64,000 nucleotides of DNA, from contig JAICTZ010000010.1 in NCBI GenBank assembly GCA_025936115.1, positions 1-64,000 on the forward strand. Direction: 5' to 3'. A program made the translations under genes and the position numbers. The notes beneath the pieces are model-generated. The model was not told the DNA's origin. It did not search any database and was given only the letters and a program-made list of their open reading frames with translations. Position 1 is the stretch's first letter; every line of letters starts with the position of its first letter. The stretch is from Polyangiaceae bacterium (lineage in GTDB: Bacteria; Myxococcota_A; Polyangia; Polyangiales; Polyangiaceae). Positions 17,312 to 25,703 of the stretch are shown here, piece after piece.

Positions 17312-18053
17312 GCCCGCTCACGTGCATGCCGCGCGCCTTGCGCACGACGTCGTAGAGCTGGTCCACGATCGTCGCCGGTAACATGCGCCGGAGCTGCGTG
17401 TAGAGCTCGACGACGTAGTCGAGCCAGCTCGCGCGCGAAGTCGCGCCTGCGATGCGCACGGCGTAAGAAGCCGCGCGCTCGGCGACGGGCTGCGGGATTT
17501 CACGGCCGTCCTTGGCCTCGCGCAAGATACTCTGCAGCACGCCCGAGAGGATGCGCTCCGCTTCTTCGCCGCGATCCATGGCGAGCACCTTTTCGGCGAC
17601 GGACCCGAGCACGTCGAAGACGTCGCCCACGTGCGTCTGATCTTCGCTCGGGGGGTTCTCGCCGAGCACGACGTCGCCGTGCAGCGTCTCCGCCATCTGC
17701 CGTTCGTGGCCGGTCGGGGCGACTTCGCGCGCGAGGCTCCGGAGCACGAATTCGCGCTGGCCGATTTGCAGCGTGTCGCCCTCCTTCATGCGTTGGCTGC
17801 CCTCGACGCGGCGGGCGTTCACGTACAGGCCGTTGACGCTGCCGAGATCGCGCACGGTCACGGCGTCTTCAGTGACGATGAGCTCGGCGTGGCGCCGCGA
17901 AACCATGCTGTCCTCGAGCACGAGGTGGCAACCCGAGCTCCTGCCGACGACGAGCGTACCGCGCCGGAGCTCGACGTTCTGCCCTTCGTGCTCGAGCCAA
18001 AACCGCTTCGAGCGTCCGGCGGGCAGGCTCCTCGTGTCTCGCTCGTTCGCCAC
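17205..18053 (-). CDS. FHA-domain protein (paralogue 1)
   Basis: About 282 residues from the GTG at 18053; a TTG at 18095 would add 14. The forkhead-associated domain (about 15-105) contains the phosphothreonine-binding pattern GRSSGCHL, SRRHAEL and SVNGLYVN. A C-terminal alpha-helical domain (about 145-282, with VAEKVLAMDRGEEAERIL and DYVVELYTQLRRMLP) is shared with paralogue 2. FHA domains read Ser/Thr-kinase phosphorylation, and such kinases abound in this lineage. It is the last of three FHA genes in a row and its 3' end overlaps dciA convergently. Partners are unknown. Confidence 0.85.
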   Translation of the reverse strand: MANERDTRSLPAGRSKRFWLEHEGQNVELRRGTLVVGRSSGCHLVLEDSMVSRRHAELIVTEDAVTVRDLGSVNGLYVNARRVEGSQRMKEGDTLQIGQREFVLRSLAREVAPTGHERQMAETLHGDVVLGENPPSEDQTHVGDVFDVLGSVAEKVLAMDRGEEAERILSGVLQSILREAKDGREIPQPVAERAASYAVRIAGATSRASWLDYVVELYTQLRRMLPATIVDQLYDVVRKARGMHVSGLRAYVAVLEEQQSAFGPAERFVLQRIAGLERVVLS

Positions 18054-18102
18054 TAGCCATTCAGGATAGCGGAGAGCAAATGCAAGCTCAACCAAGCCAC
18101 TT

Positions 18103-18843
18103 TCATACGAGCGATCGCTCGAGGCCCTCGAGACGACTCACGAGGAAACGATCGGCGGGGCTGAGCTCGGCCGCGCGCTCACGAATTGCCGCCAAATAGG
18201 CGCGAAGCTCGTCCACGTTCGGTTGCTTGACCTTGCGTACGACGGCGTAGAGCTCGTCCACGACGGCGCTCGGGCAGAGCCGGCCGGAGGCGCGGTAAAA
18301 GCGGTAGACGCGGTCGACCCACGCCGCGCTGCCCGTCATCTGGGCGATTTTGAGCGCGTAGCCTGAGGCCCGGTCGACCAGCGCGGGGTCGTGCTTTTTG
18401 CCCCGCTCGACCTCGGCGAGCAGGTGCTCGAGCTGGGGCCCGAGTATCCGTTCGGCTTCGTCGCCGCGACCGAGCGCGAACGCCTTCTCCGCGAGCATGC
18501 CGACTATGCCGAACGACGACATCCGAAGAGTAGGAGCTTGTACGAGGGTCTGCGCAGCCGGATCTCGCGGCAGCGCGAGAACGAGCTCGTTCGAGCCGAT
18601 GGCGATGCGGTCGCCCGGCGTCAGCACGCGCTCGCGTGCAACTCTTTTGCCGTTCACGCTGACACCGTTGCGGCTATCGAGGTCGACGAGAGTGGCGACG
18701 CTGTCGGTCACGTCGATGGCGGCGTGATGGCGGGAGACGAGCGGATCGTCCAGCGTGAGGGTTGCGTCGTCCGCACGGCCGATGACGAACCTCCCTTTCG
18801 GTAAGTCGAGCTCGCGGGCCGCGTGCTGGAGCACGAACTTCAC
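18103..18843 (-). CDS. FHA-domain protein (paralogue 2)
   Basis: 246 residues from the GTG at 18843. The FHA domain spans about 1-90 (GRADDATL, SRHHAAI, SRNGVSVNG). The C-terminal helical domain (about 105-246) aligns with paralogue 1: GMLAEKAFALGRGDEAERIL, AWVDRVYRFYRASGRL and DRFLVSRLEGLERSL. It follows paralogue 3 after 21 bp and precedes paralogue 1, so the three probably form one transcript. The shared C-terminal domain is not one I can name. Confidence 0.85.
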   Translation of the reverse strand: MKFVLQHAARELDLPKGRFVIGRADDATLTLDDPLVSRHHAAIDVTDSVATLVDLDSRNGVSVNGKRVARERVLTPGDRIAIGSNELVLALPRDPAAQTLVQAPTLRMSSFGIVGMLAEKAFALGRGDEAERILGPQLEHLLAEVERGKKHDPALVDRASGYALKIAQMTGSAAWVDRVYRFYRASGRLCPSAVVDELYAVVRKVKQPNVDELRAYLAAIRERAAELSPADRFLVSRLEGLERSLV

Positions 18844-18864
18844 GCTCCCGCTCCCGCGGCTCGC

Positions 18865-19719
18865 TCAGCGCTCTCGAGCGAGCACGACGAGCTGCTCGTA
18901 GCTCGCGCGATCCTCGGGGCTCGGGCCGCCGCGCTCGGTGATGGTCTCGACCACATGCCGCACCGCCGGGGCGAGTGTATCGCGTACGGCGGGCGGGAAG
19001 CCCGACAGTCCCTCGGCCAGCCGAGAAGGCGGGGTTTGTGCGAGCGTCGCGTACAGGCCAAGGGACCAGCGCACCCAGGCGAGCTCGCCCGTGGCGCTCG
19101 CGAGCGCCACGGCGGCGTCGGCGACCCCCTGCAGCGGGCGCCGATCGACGCGCCCGCCGTCGGCGAGCCGTTGCTCGATGTGCAGGCGAGCCCGTAAGAG
19201 GAGCCGCTCGACGTCTTCCCAACTCCGCTTGTCGAGCGCGCGCGTCATGGCTTCGGTGGCAAGCTCGAGCGACCAGTCGCGGTCGGAGCGGGCGCCGGCC
19301 AAGGTGTCTTCTTGCGGTTGCCGCTCCGTCGAGCCGCAAGCCGGGCAGACCGGGCTTTCGGCGGGGTATGGAATGCCGCAGCCGGCACAGTGGCACATGA
19401 AGCCCGTCGTCCGGCGCTGGGTCTTCTCGGTCGCCGTCACGCCAACGCTGCACAGCACGAGCTCCTGAGAGCCCACGCGCACGCGATCCCCGTCCGCGAG
19501 CTCGACCCGGTCTTCGACGAGCTTGCCGTTGACCGCCACGCCGTTGCGCGAGCCCAGATCTTCGACGAAAGCCCGACCGCCTTCGACATTGATGCGCGCG
19601 TGCTCGCGGGAGACGAGCGGATCGTCGATCGTGATCTGACAGGACGCGCTACGACCGATGGTCGTCGCGCCGGGCATCAGGTCGATCTCCTGGAGCAAAA
19701 AGCGGAGGCGGAACCTCAC
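18865..19719 (-). CDS. FHA-domain protein with zinc ribbon (paralogue 3)
   Basis: About 284 residues from the GTG at 19719. This aligns its start with that of paralogue 2; the TTG at 19755 would add 12 residues. The FHA domain covers about 1-90 (GRSASCQI, SREHARI, SRNGVAVNG). It is followed by a four-Cys zinc ribbon (CHCAGC, then CPACG) and a helical C-terminus related to those of the other two but more diverged (SWEDVERLLLRARL). It heads the FHA cluster. The AT-rich spacer upstream (19760-19850) contains a possible promoter. Confidence 0.8.
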   Translation of the reverse strand: MRFRLRFLLQEIDLMPGATTIGRSASCQITIDDPLVSREHARINVEGGRAFVEDLGSRNGVAVNGKLVEDRVELADGDRVRVGSQELVLCSVGVTATEKTQRRTTGFMCHCAGCGIPYPAESPVCPACGSTERQPQEDTLAGARSDRDWSLELATEAMTRALDKRSWEDVERLLLRARLHIEQRLADGGRVDRRPLQGVADAAVALASATGELAWVRWSLGLYATLAQTPPSRLAEGLSGFPPAVRDTLAPAVRHVVETITERGGPSPEDRASYEQLVVLARER

Positions 19720-19819
19720 GGCATCGAATCCGAGCTGGGCATACAAATCACCCAACCTAAGAGAAACCCTAGCCCCCGATCCAGTAGCTCGTCAAACCTG
19801 AGGCGCGCTCACACTCAAG

Positions 19820-19902
19820 TTCTTTCTATATTCTTTCTATACTAGCCGCCAACGATGCTGCCCCACCCTATCGAGCAGATGCTGCCCCACCCTATCGAGC
19901 AC
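19820..19902. repeat. Two adjacent tandem duplications (11 bp x2 and 24 bp x2)
   Basis: TTCTTTCTATA occurs at 19820-19830 and again at 19831-19841. A 24-bp unit beginning ATGCTGCCCC occurs at 19855-19878 and 19879-19902, differing only at the last base. The first pair contributes a -10-like TATACT (19838-19843) for the plus strand. The second pair codes for an 8-residue repeat if the ATG at 19855 is used. Confidence 0.9.
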
Positions 19903-20781
19903 GCGAGTCTCACCGGTCTCACTCTTGCCATTTCCGCCCCTAGCATTCATTGCGGGCGCTGGCGCCGAACAGCGCGGGTGTTCGGCGCGCACGTCGGCGC
20001 GTGCGTGCTCGCTTGCGCAGGTGCTCTGAGCTTCTGCGCGAGCGTGCTCTGGGCGCCAGCTGCGCACGCCCAGAGCGCCGCTCCCGACAACACGCCGCCA
20101 ACGGCACCTACATCGTCACCAGCGCTTGCTGCGCCTTCTGCGCCGACGCCGGCCACGGCGTCCGCGCAGACGGCTGGCGCACCGTCTGCTCCAACGCCGG
20201 CACCGCCGGTGCCCGCGAGCCCTCCCGCCGCGGTACCGCCAACGGCTGAACCCGCCGCGCTCGAACCGCCGCCGAAGCCGGCAACGTTAGCGACTGACCC
20301 ACGCCTTTCGCTCGTACACATCGGCTCGAGCTATCCCGGCACCTGGCTCGAGCTCCGGAGCCGCATCGATCCGGGCGACTGGCAACGCGTGTGTCTTGCG
20401 CCGTGCGATCGACCCCTCGTGGTGGACGGTTCGCTCGCGCGCGTTACGGCGCCGGGCATGACCACTTCGAATGCGTTCCGCATCGATCCAGGTCCGGGCG
20501 TCGCGCTCGTGCGCGTCGACGGCGGCTCCGCCAAAGCGCGCACGCTCGGCATTTTAGGCCTCGCCATCGGGATCCCGGTGACGCTCGGCGGCGGCGCACT
20601 TTACAGCTACGGCACGTTCGCGGAGCGGGACGGCATGCGCACGAGCGGCGCCGTGGTGCTCGGCGTCGGAGCGCTGGCCGTGCTCGCGTCGCTGCCCTTC
20701 TTGCTCGTGGGCGCGACGACGGTGCGCGACAGCCGCGGCAGCGCGATCGCGAGATCGGCTGCCGCGACGGGCGCGTTCTAA
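19855..20781 (+). CDS. Exported protein with Ala/Pro linker and C-terminal membrane helices
   Basis: 308 residues from the ATG at 19855. The tandem repeat of MLPHPIE and the nearby -10 box make this start doubtful; a GTG near 19978 would begin at the signal peptide (FGAHVGACVLACAGAL, cleaved after AHA). Residues 75-145 are an Ala/Pro/Thr linker. Residues 150-230 form a beta-rich domain with two Cys (RVCLAPCDRPLVV), and two membrane helices follow at about 235-258 and 262-285. This layout (PEGA-like domain plus two helices) is common in myxobacterial proteins of unknown function. It is convergent with serC. Confidence 0.65.
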   Translation: MLPHPIEQMLPHPIEHASLTGLTLAISAPSIHCGRWRRTARVFGAHVGACVLACAGALSFCASVLWAPAAHAQSAAPDNTPPTAPTSSPALAAPSAPTPATASAQTAGAPSAPTPAPPVPASPPAAVPPTAEPAALEPPPKPATLATDPRLSLVHIGSSYPGTWLELRSRIDPGDWQRVCLAPCDRPLVVDGSLARVTAPGMTTSNAFRIDPGPGVALVRVDGGSAKARTLGILGLAIGIPVTLGGGALYSYGTFAERDGMRTSGAVVLGVGALAVLASLPFLLVGATTVRDSRGSAIARSAAATGAF

Positions 20782-20782
20782 C

Positions 20783-21862
20783 TCACGCCTTGAACTCGCG
20801 CATGAAGTCGGCGAGCGCCTTGACCCACGCCGTTTCGACGGCGTTGTAGATCGAGGCGCGCATGCCGCCGACCGAGCGGTGACCCTTGAGACCCACCATC
20901 TTGCGCTTTTGCGCTTCGGCCAAGAACTCCGCCTCGAGCTCGGGCGTCTTCAGCGTGAAGACGACGTTCATCGTCGAGCGCGCCGCCTTGTCGACCGGCG
21001 TGCTGAAGAAGTCCGAACGCGAGTCGATCACGTCGTAGAGGAGCTTCGCTTTGTCGCGATTGCGCTGCTCCATCGCCTTGAGGCCGCCGTTCTTCTTCAC
21101 GTCGTCGAGCACGTTCCGGAGCAAGTAGATCGAGAACGTCGGCGGCGTGTTGTAGAGCGAGTTGTTCTCCGCGTGCGTGCGGTACTGGAAAATGACTGGG
21201 ATGTCCTTGCGGCCACCTTCGACCAAGTCCTTGCGCACGATCACGACGACGAGCCCGCTCGGGCCGAGGTTCTTCTGCGCGCCGGCGTAGATGAGGCCGA
21301 ACTTCGAAACGTCGATCGGGCGCCACATGATGTCGCTCGACATGTCCGCGACGAGCGGGACGTTGCCGGTCTCGGGGAACTTGTCCCACTGCGTGCCGAA
21401 GATGGTGTTGTTGCTCGTGATGTGAGCGTAGGCGGCGTTCGCGTCGAGGCTGAGCTCGGACTGTGCGGGGATGCGGCCGAACTTGCCGTCCTTCTCCGTC
21501 GTGCCGGCGACACGCACCGTGCCGACCGTCTTGCCCTCCTTGTAAGCCTTTTGCGACCAGGAGCCGGTGAGCATGTAGTCGGCGCTCTTGCCCGCGGGCA
21601 AGAGATTCATGGGCCCCGTGGCGAACTGCTGGCTCGCGCCGCCCTGGAGCAAAAGGATTAGGTGACTCTCCGGCACGGCGAGTAGCTCGCGCACGAGCGC
21701 GATCGCCTCGTTGTGCACGGCTTCGTAGGCTTTGCCGCGATGGCTGTGTTCCATCACGCTCATGCCCGTGCCGCCGAGATCCAGGAGCTCCGCTTGCGCG
21801 CGCTCGAGAGCCGCGAGCGGCAACGCCGCCGGGCCTGCATTGAAATTCATGACTCGTGCCAT
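20783..21862 (-). CDS. serC: Phosphoserine aminotransferase
   Basis: 359 residues. A PLP enzyme that converts 3-phosphohydroxypyruvate to phosphoserine using glutamate, the second step of serine synthesis; it also acts in vitamin B6 synthesis in some bacteria. The start region [11 protein letters not shown] and the PLP-lysine segment [12 protein letters not shown] are typical, as is [14 protein letters not shown] near the end. An ATG at 21850 would start directly at MNFNAGPA. It is followed by tsaC after 12 bp, then purD. Confidence 0.95.
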   Translation of the reverse strand: MARVMNFNAGPAALPLAALERAQAELLDLGGTGMSVMEHSHRGKAYEAVHNEAIALVRELLAVPESHLILLLQGGASQQFATGPMNLLPAGKSADYMLTGSWSQKAYKEGKTVGTVRVAGTTEKDGKFGRIPAQSELSLDANAAYAHITSNNTIFGTQWDKFPETGNVPLVADMSSDIMWRPIDVSKFGLIYAGAQKNLGPSGLVVVIVRKDLVEGGRKDIPVIFQYRTHAENNSLYNTPPTFSIYLLRNVLDDVKKNGGLKAMEQRNRDKAKLLYDVIDSRSDFFSTPVDKAARSTMNVVFTLKTPELEAEFLAEAQKRKMVGLKGHRSVGGMRASIYNAVETAWVKALADFMREFKA

Positions 21863-21874
21863 TGGGCGGCTTTG

Positions 21875-22504
21875 TTAGCTAGGCCAACCCGCCTCGTCAA
21901 GGCGCGCGCCCGCCCCTGCCAGAACCTCGGCGACTCTGGCACGCGCTACGCGACCTTCCCGCACGATCCGCGAACGTTCGCCGCCGACGGCGACGACCGT
22001 CGACGGCAACCCCCCCGGGCTCGTCCCCGGCAGTACGAGCAAGATCCCACTCGCGATGGCCCGTCCCAGTTGCTCCGCGACCGCTGCCTCGTCCGTCGCG
22101 GGCGCGTCACCAGGCAAGTTGGCGCTCGTCGCCGTCAGCGGCTTTCCGAACGCGCGCGTGAGCTCCGCCGCCGGGCTCGGCGCAGGGATTCGCACGGCGA
22201 CACTACCGTCGAGCGTCACGCGGCGGTCGAGCTCGGCGCGCGCGGGAAGCGCGATGGTGAGCGGGCCCGGCCAGAAGGCGTCCGCGAGCGCACGCGCCGC
22301 GGGCGGCACCTCGGGCACGAGCAAGGGCCAGCTCGACGCGTGCGGCATGACGAGGGGGATGCCTTTGTCGGCACCGCGCGGTTTCACACGCAGCAAGTTG
22401 TCGAGCGCCGCCGAGCTCGTCGCGTCGACGAACAAGCCGAAGAACGACTCCGTCGCGGCGGCGACGACGAGCCCGGCCTCGAGCGCGGCGATGAGCTCTT
22501 TCAC
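21875..22504 (-). CDS. tsaC: L-threonylcarbamoyladenylate synthase (Sua5/YciO/YrdC family)
   Basis: 209 residues from a GTG that overlaps the purD stop. The family makes threonylcarbamoyl-AMP for the t6A37 modification of ANN-reading tRNAs. Recognisable segments are TESFFGL (usually TETVYGL), KGIPLVMPH, WPGPLTIAL, VAVRIPAP and TATSANLPG. The first motif differs from the usual Thr-Val-Tyr, so a YciO-like relative cannot be excluded. The SUA5 C-terminal domain is lacking. It sits between purD and serC in a minus-strand cluster. Confidence 0.75.
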   Translation of the reverse strand: MKELIAALEAGLVVAAATESFFGLFVDATSSAALDNLLRVKPRGADKGIPLVMPHASSWPLLVPEVPPAARALADAFWPGPLTIALPARAELDRRVTLDGSVAVRIPAPSPAAELTRAFGKPLTATSANLPGDAPATDEAAVAEQLGRAIASGILLVLPGTSPGGLPSTVVAVGGERSRIVREGRVARARVAEVLAGAGARLDEAGWPS

Positions 22505-23802
22505 GACAGGATCTCGCCGAACGCGCGCGCGGCGATGTCACGACGAAACTGCACTCCGTCGAACTGGATGCGGCCGACGGCTGCGTACGCTCGCTCGCGT
22601 GCGTCGGTGAGCGTCGGAGCGCTCGCTCGCACGCCGAGCACGCGGCCGCCCGCGGTGACGATCGCGTCGCCCGACACGGCCGTGCCGGCGTGAAGCACGC
22701 TCACGTCCTCGAGTGCTTCTGCGGCATCGAGACCGCTGATGGCGTCACCGGTGCGGGGTTTTTCCGGGTAACCGTGCGCCGCGAGGACGATGCAGACGGC
22801 GTGACGGGCGGCAGGCGCGAGCGCTGCGGGATCGAGCGCTCCTCGCGCCGCGCCGTCGAGCGCGTCGCCGAGATCGCCGTCGATCGTCGCGAGCATCACC
22901 TGCGTTTCCGGATCGCCGAAGCGCACGTTGAACTCGAGCAGCACGAGCTCGCGCGCGGGCGTCACCATCAAGCCGGCGAAGAGCGCGCCGCGAAACGGGT
23001 TGCCCTCAGCCGCCATGCCGCGCAGCGCGGGCTCGAAGATCTCGCGGCGCGCACGCTCGACGAGCTCGGGCGTGGCGAGCGGCGCCGGCGCGTGCGTCCC
23101 CATGCCGCCAGTGTTCGGTCCGCGGTCGCCGTCGAGCAAGCGCTTGTGATCTTGAGCCGCCGGTAAGAGCACGAAGCGCTCGCCGTCCGAGAGCGCGTGC
23201 AGACTGAGCTCCGCGCCCTCGACACGCTCTTCGAGCACCAAGGTCTTGCCCGCGTCGCCGAAGGCTTCGCCGCTGAGCATGCCGCGCGCTGCGTCGAGCG
23301 CTTCGGACGCGGACTCCGCCACGACGACACCCTTACCGGCGCAAAGTCCGTCGGCCTTGACGACCGGGGCCTCACCGAAGCGCTGCACGGCTTGCTCGAG
23401 CTCGCCGGACGCCCGCACGACTTCGTGCCGCGCGGTCCGGATACCGTGGCGCACGGCGAAATCCTTCATGAACGCCTTCGAACCCTCGAGTTGGGCTGCG
23501 GCGCGCGTCGGACCGAACACGGTAAGCCCCCGCGCGGCGAGCTCGTCGGCGAGACCGGCACAGAGCGGCACCTCGGGGCCGATCACGACCAAATCGACCG
23601 CTTCGTGGACGGCGACCTCGACCGGGTTGCCCGCGACGGAGCGCAAGACCTTGGGCGCGAAACGTTGCGGTGCCATGCGCATGCCGGCGTTGCCCGGCGT
23701 GACGACCACCTCGCCCACACTTTCGGAGGCGAGGAGCCGAAGCGCGAGAGCGTGTTCGCGCCCGCCGGAACCGACCACCAGTACCTTGCGTTGACGTGCC
23801 AA
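22501..23802 (-). CDS. purD: Phosphoribosylamine-glycine ligase
   Basis: 433 residues from a TTG at 23802; a GTG inside KVLVVGSGG is possible. An ATP-grasp enzyme that joins glycine to phosphoribosylamine in the second step of purine synthesis. It starts with KVLVVGSGGREHAL, has the ATP-grasp segments VVKADGLCAGKGVVV and NTGGMGTHAPAPL, and ends in QFRRDIAARA. The family's usual length is 420-430. Stop and tsaC start overlap. Confidence 0.95.
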   Translation of the reverse strand: MARQRKVLVVGSGGREHALALRLLASESVGEVVVTPGNAGMRMAPQRFAPKVLRSVAGNPVEVAVHEAVDLVVIGPEVPLCAGLADELAARGLTVFGPTRAAAQLEGSKAFMKDFAVRHGIRTARHEVVRASGELEQAVQRFGEAPVVKADGLCAGKGVVVAESASEALDAARGMLSGEAFGDAGKTLVLEERVEGAELSLHALSDGERFVLLPAAQDHKRLLDGDRGPNTGGMGTHAPAPLATPELVERARREIFEPALRGMAAEGNPFRGALFAGLMVTPARELVLLEFNVRFGDPETQVMLATIDGDLGDALDGAARGALDPAALAPAARHAVCIVLAAHGYPEKPRTGDAISGLDAAEALEDVSVLHAGTAVSGDAIVTAGGRVLGVRASAPTLTDARERAYAAVGRIQFDGVQFRRDIAARAFGEILS

Positions 23803-23962
23803 GCCCCGGCCGTCTACACCGTGGCGCGCCGTGCCGCCAGCCTCCAGTTGACCGGCGAGGAGCGCTGTCCGCGCCGCGTGAGTGGCTGTTTCAGGGTGCG
23901 CGCGCGACGTTCGAGCTTTGACTTGGCGGAAGCGGGAATGAGGGCGTAGGCTTGGGTTTCGC

Positions 23963-24625
23963 GTGACGACCGAGCCTGTCGTGCTCCATTTCGTTCGCCC
24001 CTACGCGAACGTGGAGGACTACCTCGCCGCGGAGGCGTGGACGCTCGACGCGCGCAGCATGATTCTCGTGGGTGAGACGGGGCTCGCGCCGGACACTGCC
24101 ATCATCTTCGACGTGACGCTCGGCGACGGCACACGGCCGATCAAGGCGGAGGCGCGCGTGCTCGGTCCCGTCGAGCCGCAGGACGGCAAGCCGGGCGGAG
24201 TGCGAGTGCGCTTTCGCCGTTATGGGGCTCCGACCAAAGCGTTCATCGAGCGGGCCATGGCGTTCCTGGCGACGGGTGTCGATTCGGGACCCCCGCCACC
24301 GCGCCCCGGACCGCCCGAGCCGTCGAGTCCCGGACTCTCCGCGCCCGATGCGTCGGCACCGCTTCACGCCGCGCCCCTAGCGGAAGCCGCCATGGCGCCA
24401 GGGAACCTGCAGCCGACGATTTCGTACACGACCTCCGTTGCGGCGAGCGAGGGCGCGAGCGGGGCGGGCCGAAGCGGGGCCGAGAACTCGGCAGCCGTCC
24501 TCGTCGCGCTCAGACGGCGCGGTGATCACATGCCCGAAACGCCGCCCAATCGCGAATACTTGCTGGAGAAGCTGCGCCAGCGGAGCGCGCCCGAAGACGT
24601 GACCGTGCGCTACCAGCGGGACTGA
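23963..24625 (+). CDS. PilZ-like domain protein (myxobacterial type)
   Basis: 220 residues from a GTG. Residues 10-100 (YANVEDYLAAEAWTLDARSM, then GGVRVRFRRYGAPTKAFIER) match the PilZ-like domain expanded in Myxococcota (TIGR02266 type), which may bind cyclic di-GMP or have lost it; the RxxxR motif is not obvious here. Residues 105-165 are Pro/Ser-rich linker. A short C-terminal segment (PPNREYLLEKLRQRS) is helical and may be a binding site. It is convergent with the dCMP deaminase. Confidence 0.7.
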   Translation: MTTEPVVLHFVRPYANVEDYLAAEAWTLDARSMILVGETGLAPDTAIIFDVTLGDGTRPIKAEARVLGPVEPQDGKPGGVRVRFRRYGAPTKAFIERAMAFLATGVDSGPPPPRPGPPEPSSPGLSAPDASAPLHAAPLAEAAMAPGNLQPTISYTTSVAASEGASGAGRSGAENSAAVLVALRRRGDHMPETPPNREYLLEKLRQRSAPEDVTVRYQRD

Positions 24626-24629
24626 GCGC

Positions 24630-25076
24630 TCACCTCACCTGCTCGATCGGCAGGTGCAAAAGCTCGATGCCGAGGGTCCGGCTCAGGGTGAAGATGCGCT
24701 CGTCACGATAGAACTCGCCGAAGACGATGCGTTTGATCCCCGCGTTGGCGACGAGCTTGAAGCAGCCGAAGCAGGGCGAAGCCGTGACGTAGATGTCCGC
24801 GCCTTCGAGCCGAACGCCGTTGCGCGCCGCTTGAACGATGGCGTTGGCCTCGGCGTGCACGGTGCGCACGCAATGTCCGTCTTCCATCATGTGCCCCTCG
24901 TCGTCGCAGTGCGGCAGACCGCGAATCGAACCGTTGTAGCCGGTCGCTAGGATCATGCGATCGCGCACCATCACGGCGCCCACGTGTTTCCGATCGCAGG
25001 TCGAGCGGGACGCCACGACACGTCCGATAGCCATGAAGTACTCGTCCCAGCTCGCTCGTCCTCGTTCTTCGCTCAT
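24630..25076 (-). CDS. dCMP/cytidine deaminase family protein
   Basis: 148 residues. Zinc-dependent deaminase of the ComE/dCMP type: HAEANA gives the zinc His and the catalytic Glu, and SPCFGC gives the two zinc Cys. GAVMVRDRMILATGYNGS is typical of dCMP deaminases, and the Cys/His at CDRKHVG and HCDDEGH (a second zinc site in this family) are kept. It would convert dCMP to dUMP for dTTP synthesis. It is divergent from the coiled-coil protein gene. Confidence 0.85.
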   Translation of the reverse strand: MSEERGRASWDEYFMAIGRVVASRSTCDRKHVGAVMVRDRMILATGYNGSIRGLPHCDDEGHMMEDGHCVRTVHAEANAIVQAARNGVRLEGADIYVTASPCFGCFKLVANAGIKRIVFGEFYRDERIFTLSRTLGIELLHLPIEQVR

Positions 25077-25175
25077 GACCCTCCCCTACACCCGCCCGCT
25101 CCATTCGAGTACCGGGCCCGTGGAGGACGCGCGAACGGCTTGACCGCGCCCGTCAAAAGTGGCTTGGTTTCGCGA

Positions 25176-25703
25176 ATGTTCCGCACCCTCCGTCCCGGCA
25201 TCGCGCTACTCGTCGCGCTCTGCGTCGGCGTACCGGGCGTCGCCTCCGCGGCCCCCTCGCCACGCGACTCGGCCAAAGCGCTCATCGCCGAGGTCGAGAA
25301 GACTCCGGCGGCCAAGGGCGCGGCGCGTGACGCGCTCGCCGAGGCGGGACGCGCTCTCGTGCGCGCCGATCGGGCGCGCCTCGCCGGCGACGAGCGGCAC
25401 GGAGCCGCCCTCGAGGCACTCGCCTACGAGTGGGCCCAGGCTGCCAAGGATCTCGAGCGCGCCGCCGCCGCCGAAGCGCGTGCCACGGCGCTCGAGAAAG
25501 AGCTCGGCGAAGCCAGCGCCAAGCTCGAGCAAGCCCACACGCTCATCGAGCAGACCAACGCGCGCCGCAATCGCGCGGAAGCGCAGCTCAAGGAACTCGA
25601 CGCCGAGCGCGCGGCGCCGCACGCCTCGCCGGAAGCTCAACCGGGCAAGGCCCCGAAGGCACCGAAGAAGCGGGCCGCGCCGGAAAAGGGCGGCTCGGAA
25701 TGA
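25176..25703 (+). CDS. Periplasmic coiled-coil protein
   Basis: 175 residues from the ATG at 25176, which begins a signal peptide cleaved after VASA. The mature protein is nearly all helix with heptads (LERAAAAEARATALEKEL, then AEAQLKELDAERA) and a Lys/Pro/Ala-rich tail. It overlaps the OmpA-like lipoprotein gene by four bases (ATGA). In related loci, a coiled-coil helper next to an OmpA-like lipoprotein suggests a cell-wall or envelope complex. Function is unknown. Confidence 0.75.
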   Translation: MFRTLRPGIALLVALCVGVPGVASAAPSPRDSAKALIAEVEKTPAAKGAARDALAEAGRALVRADRARLAGDERHGAALEALAYEWAQAAKDLERAAAAEARATALEKELGEASAKLEQAHTLIEQTNARRNRAEAQLKELDAERAAPHASPEAQPGKAPKAPKKRAAPEKGGSE

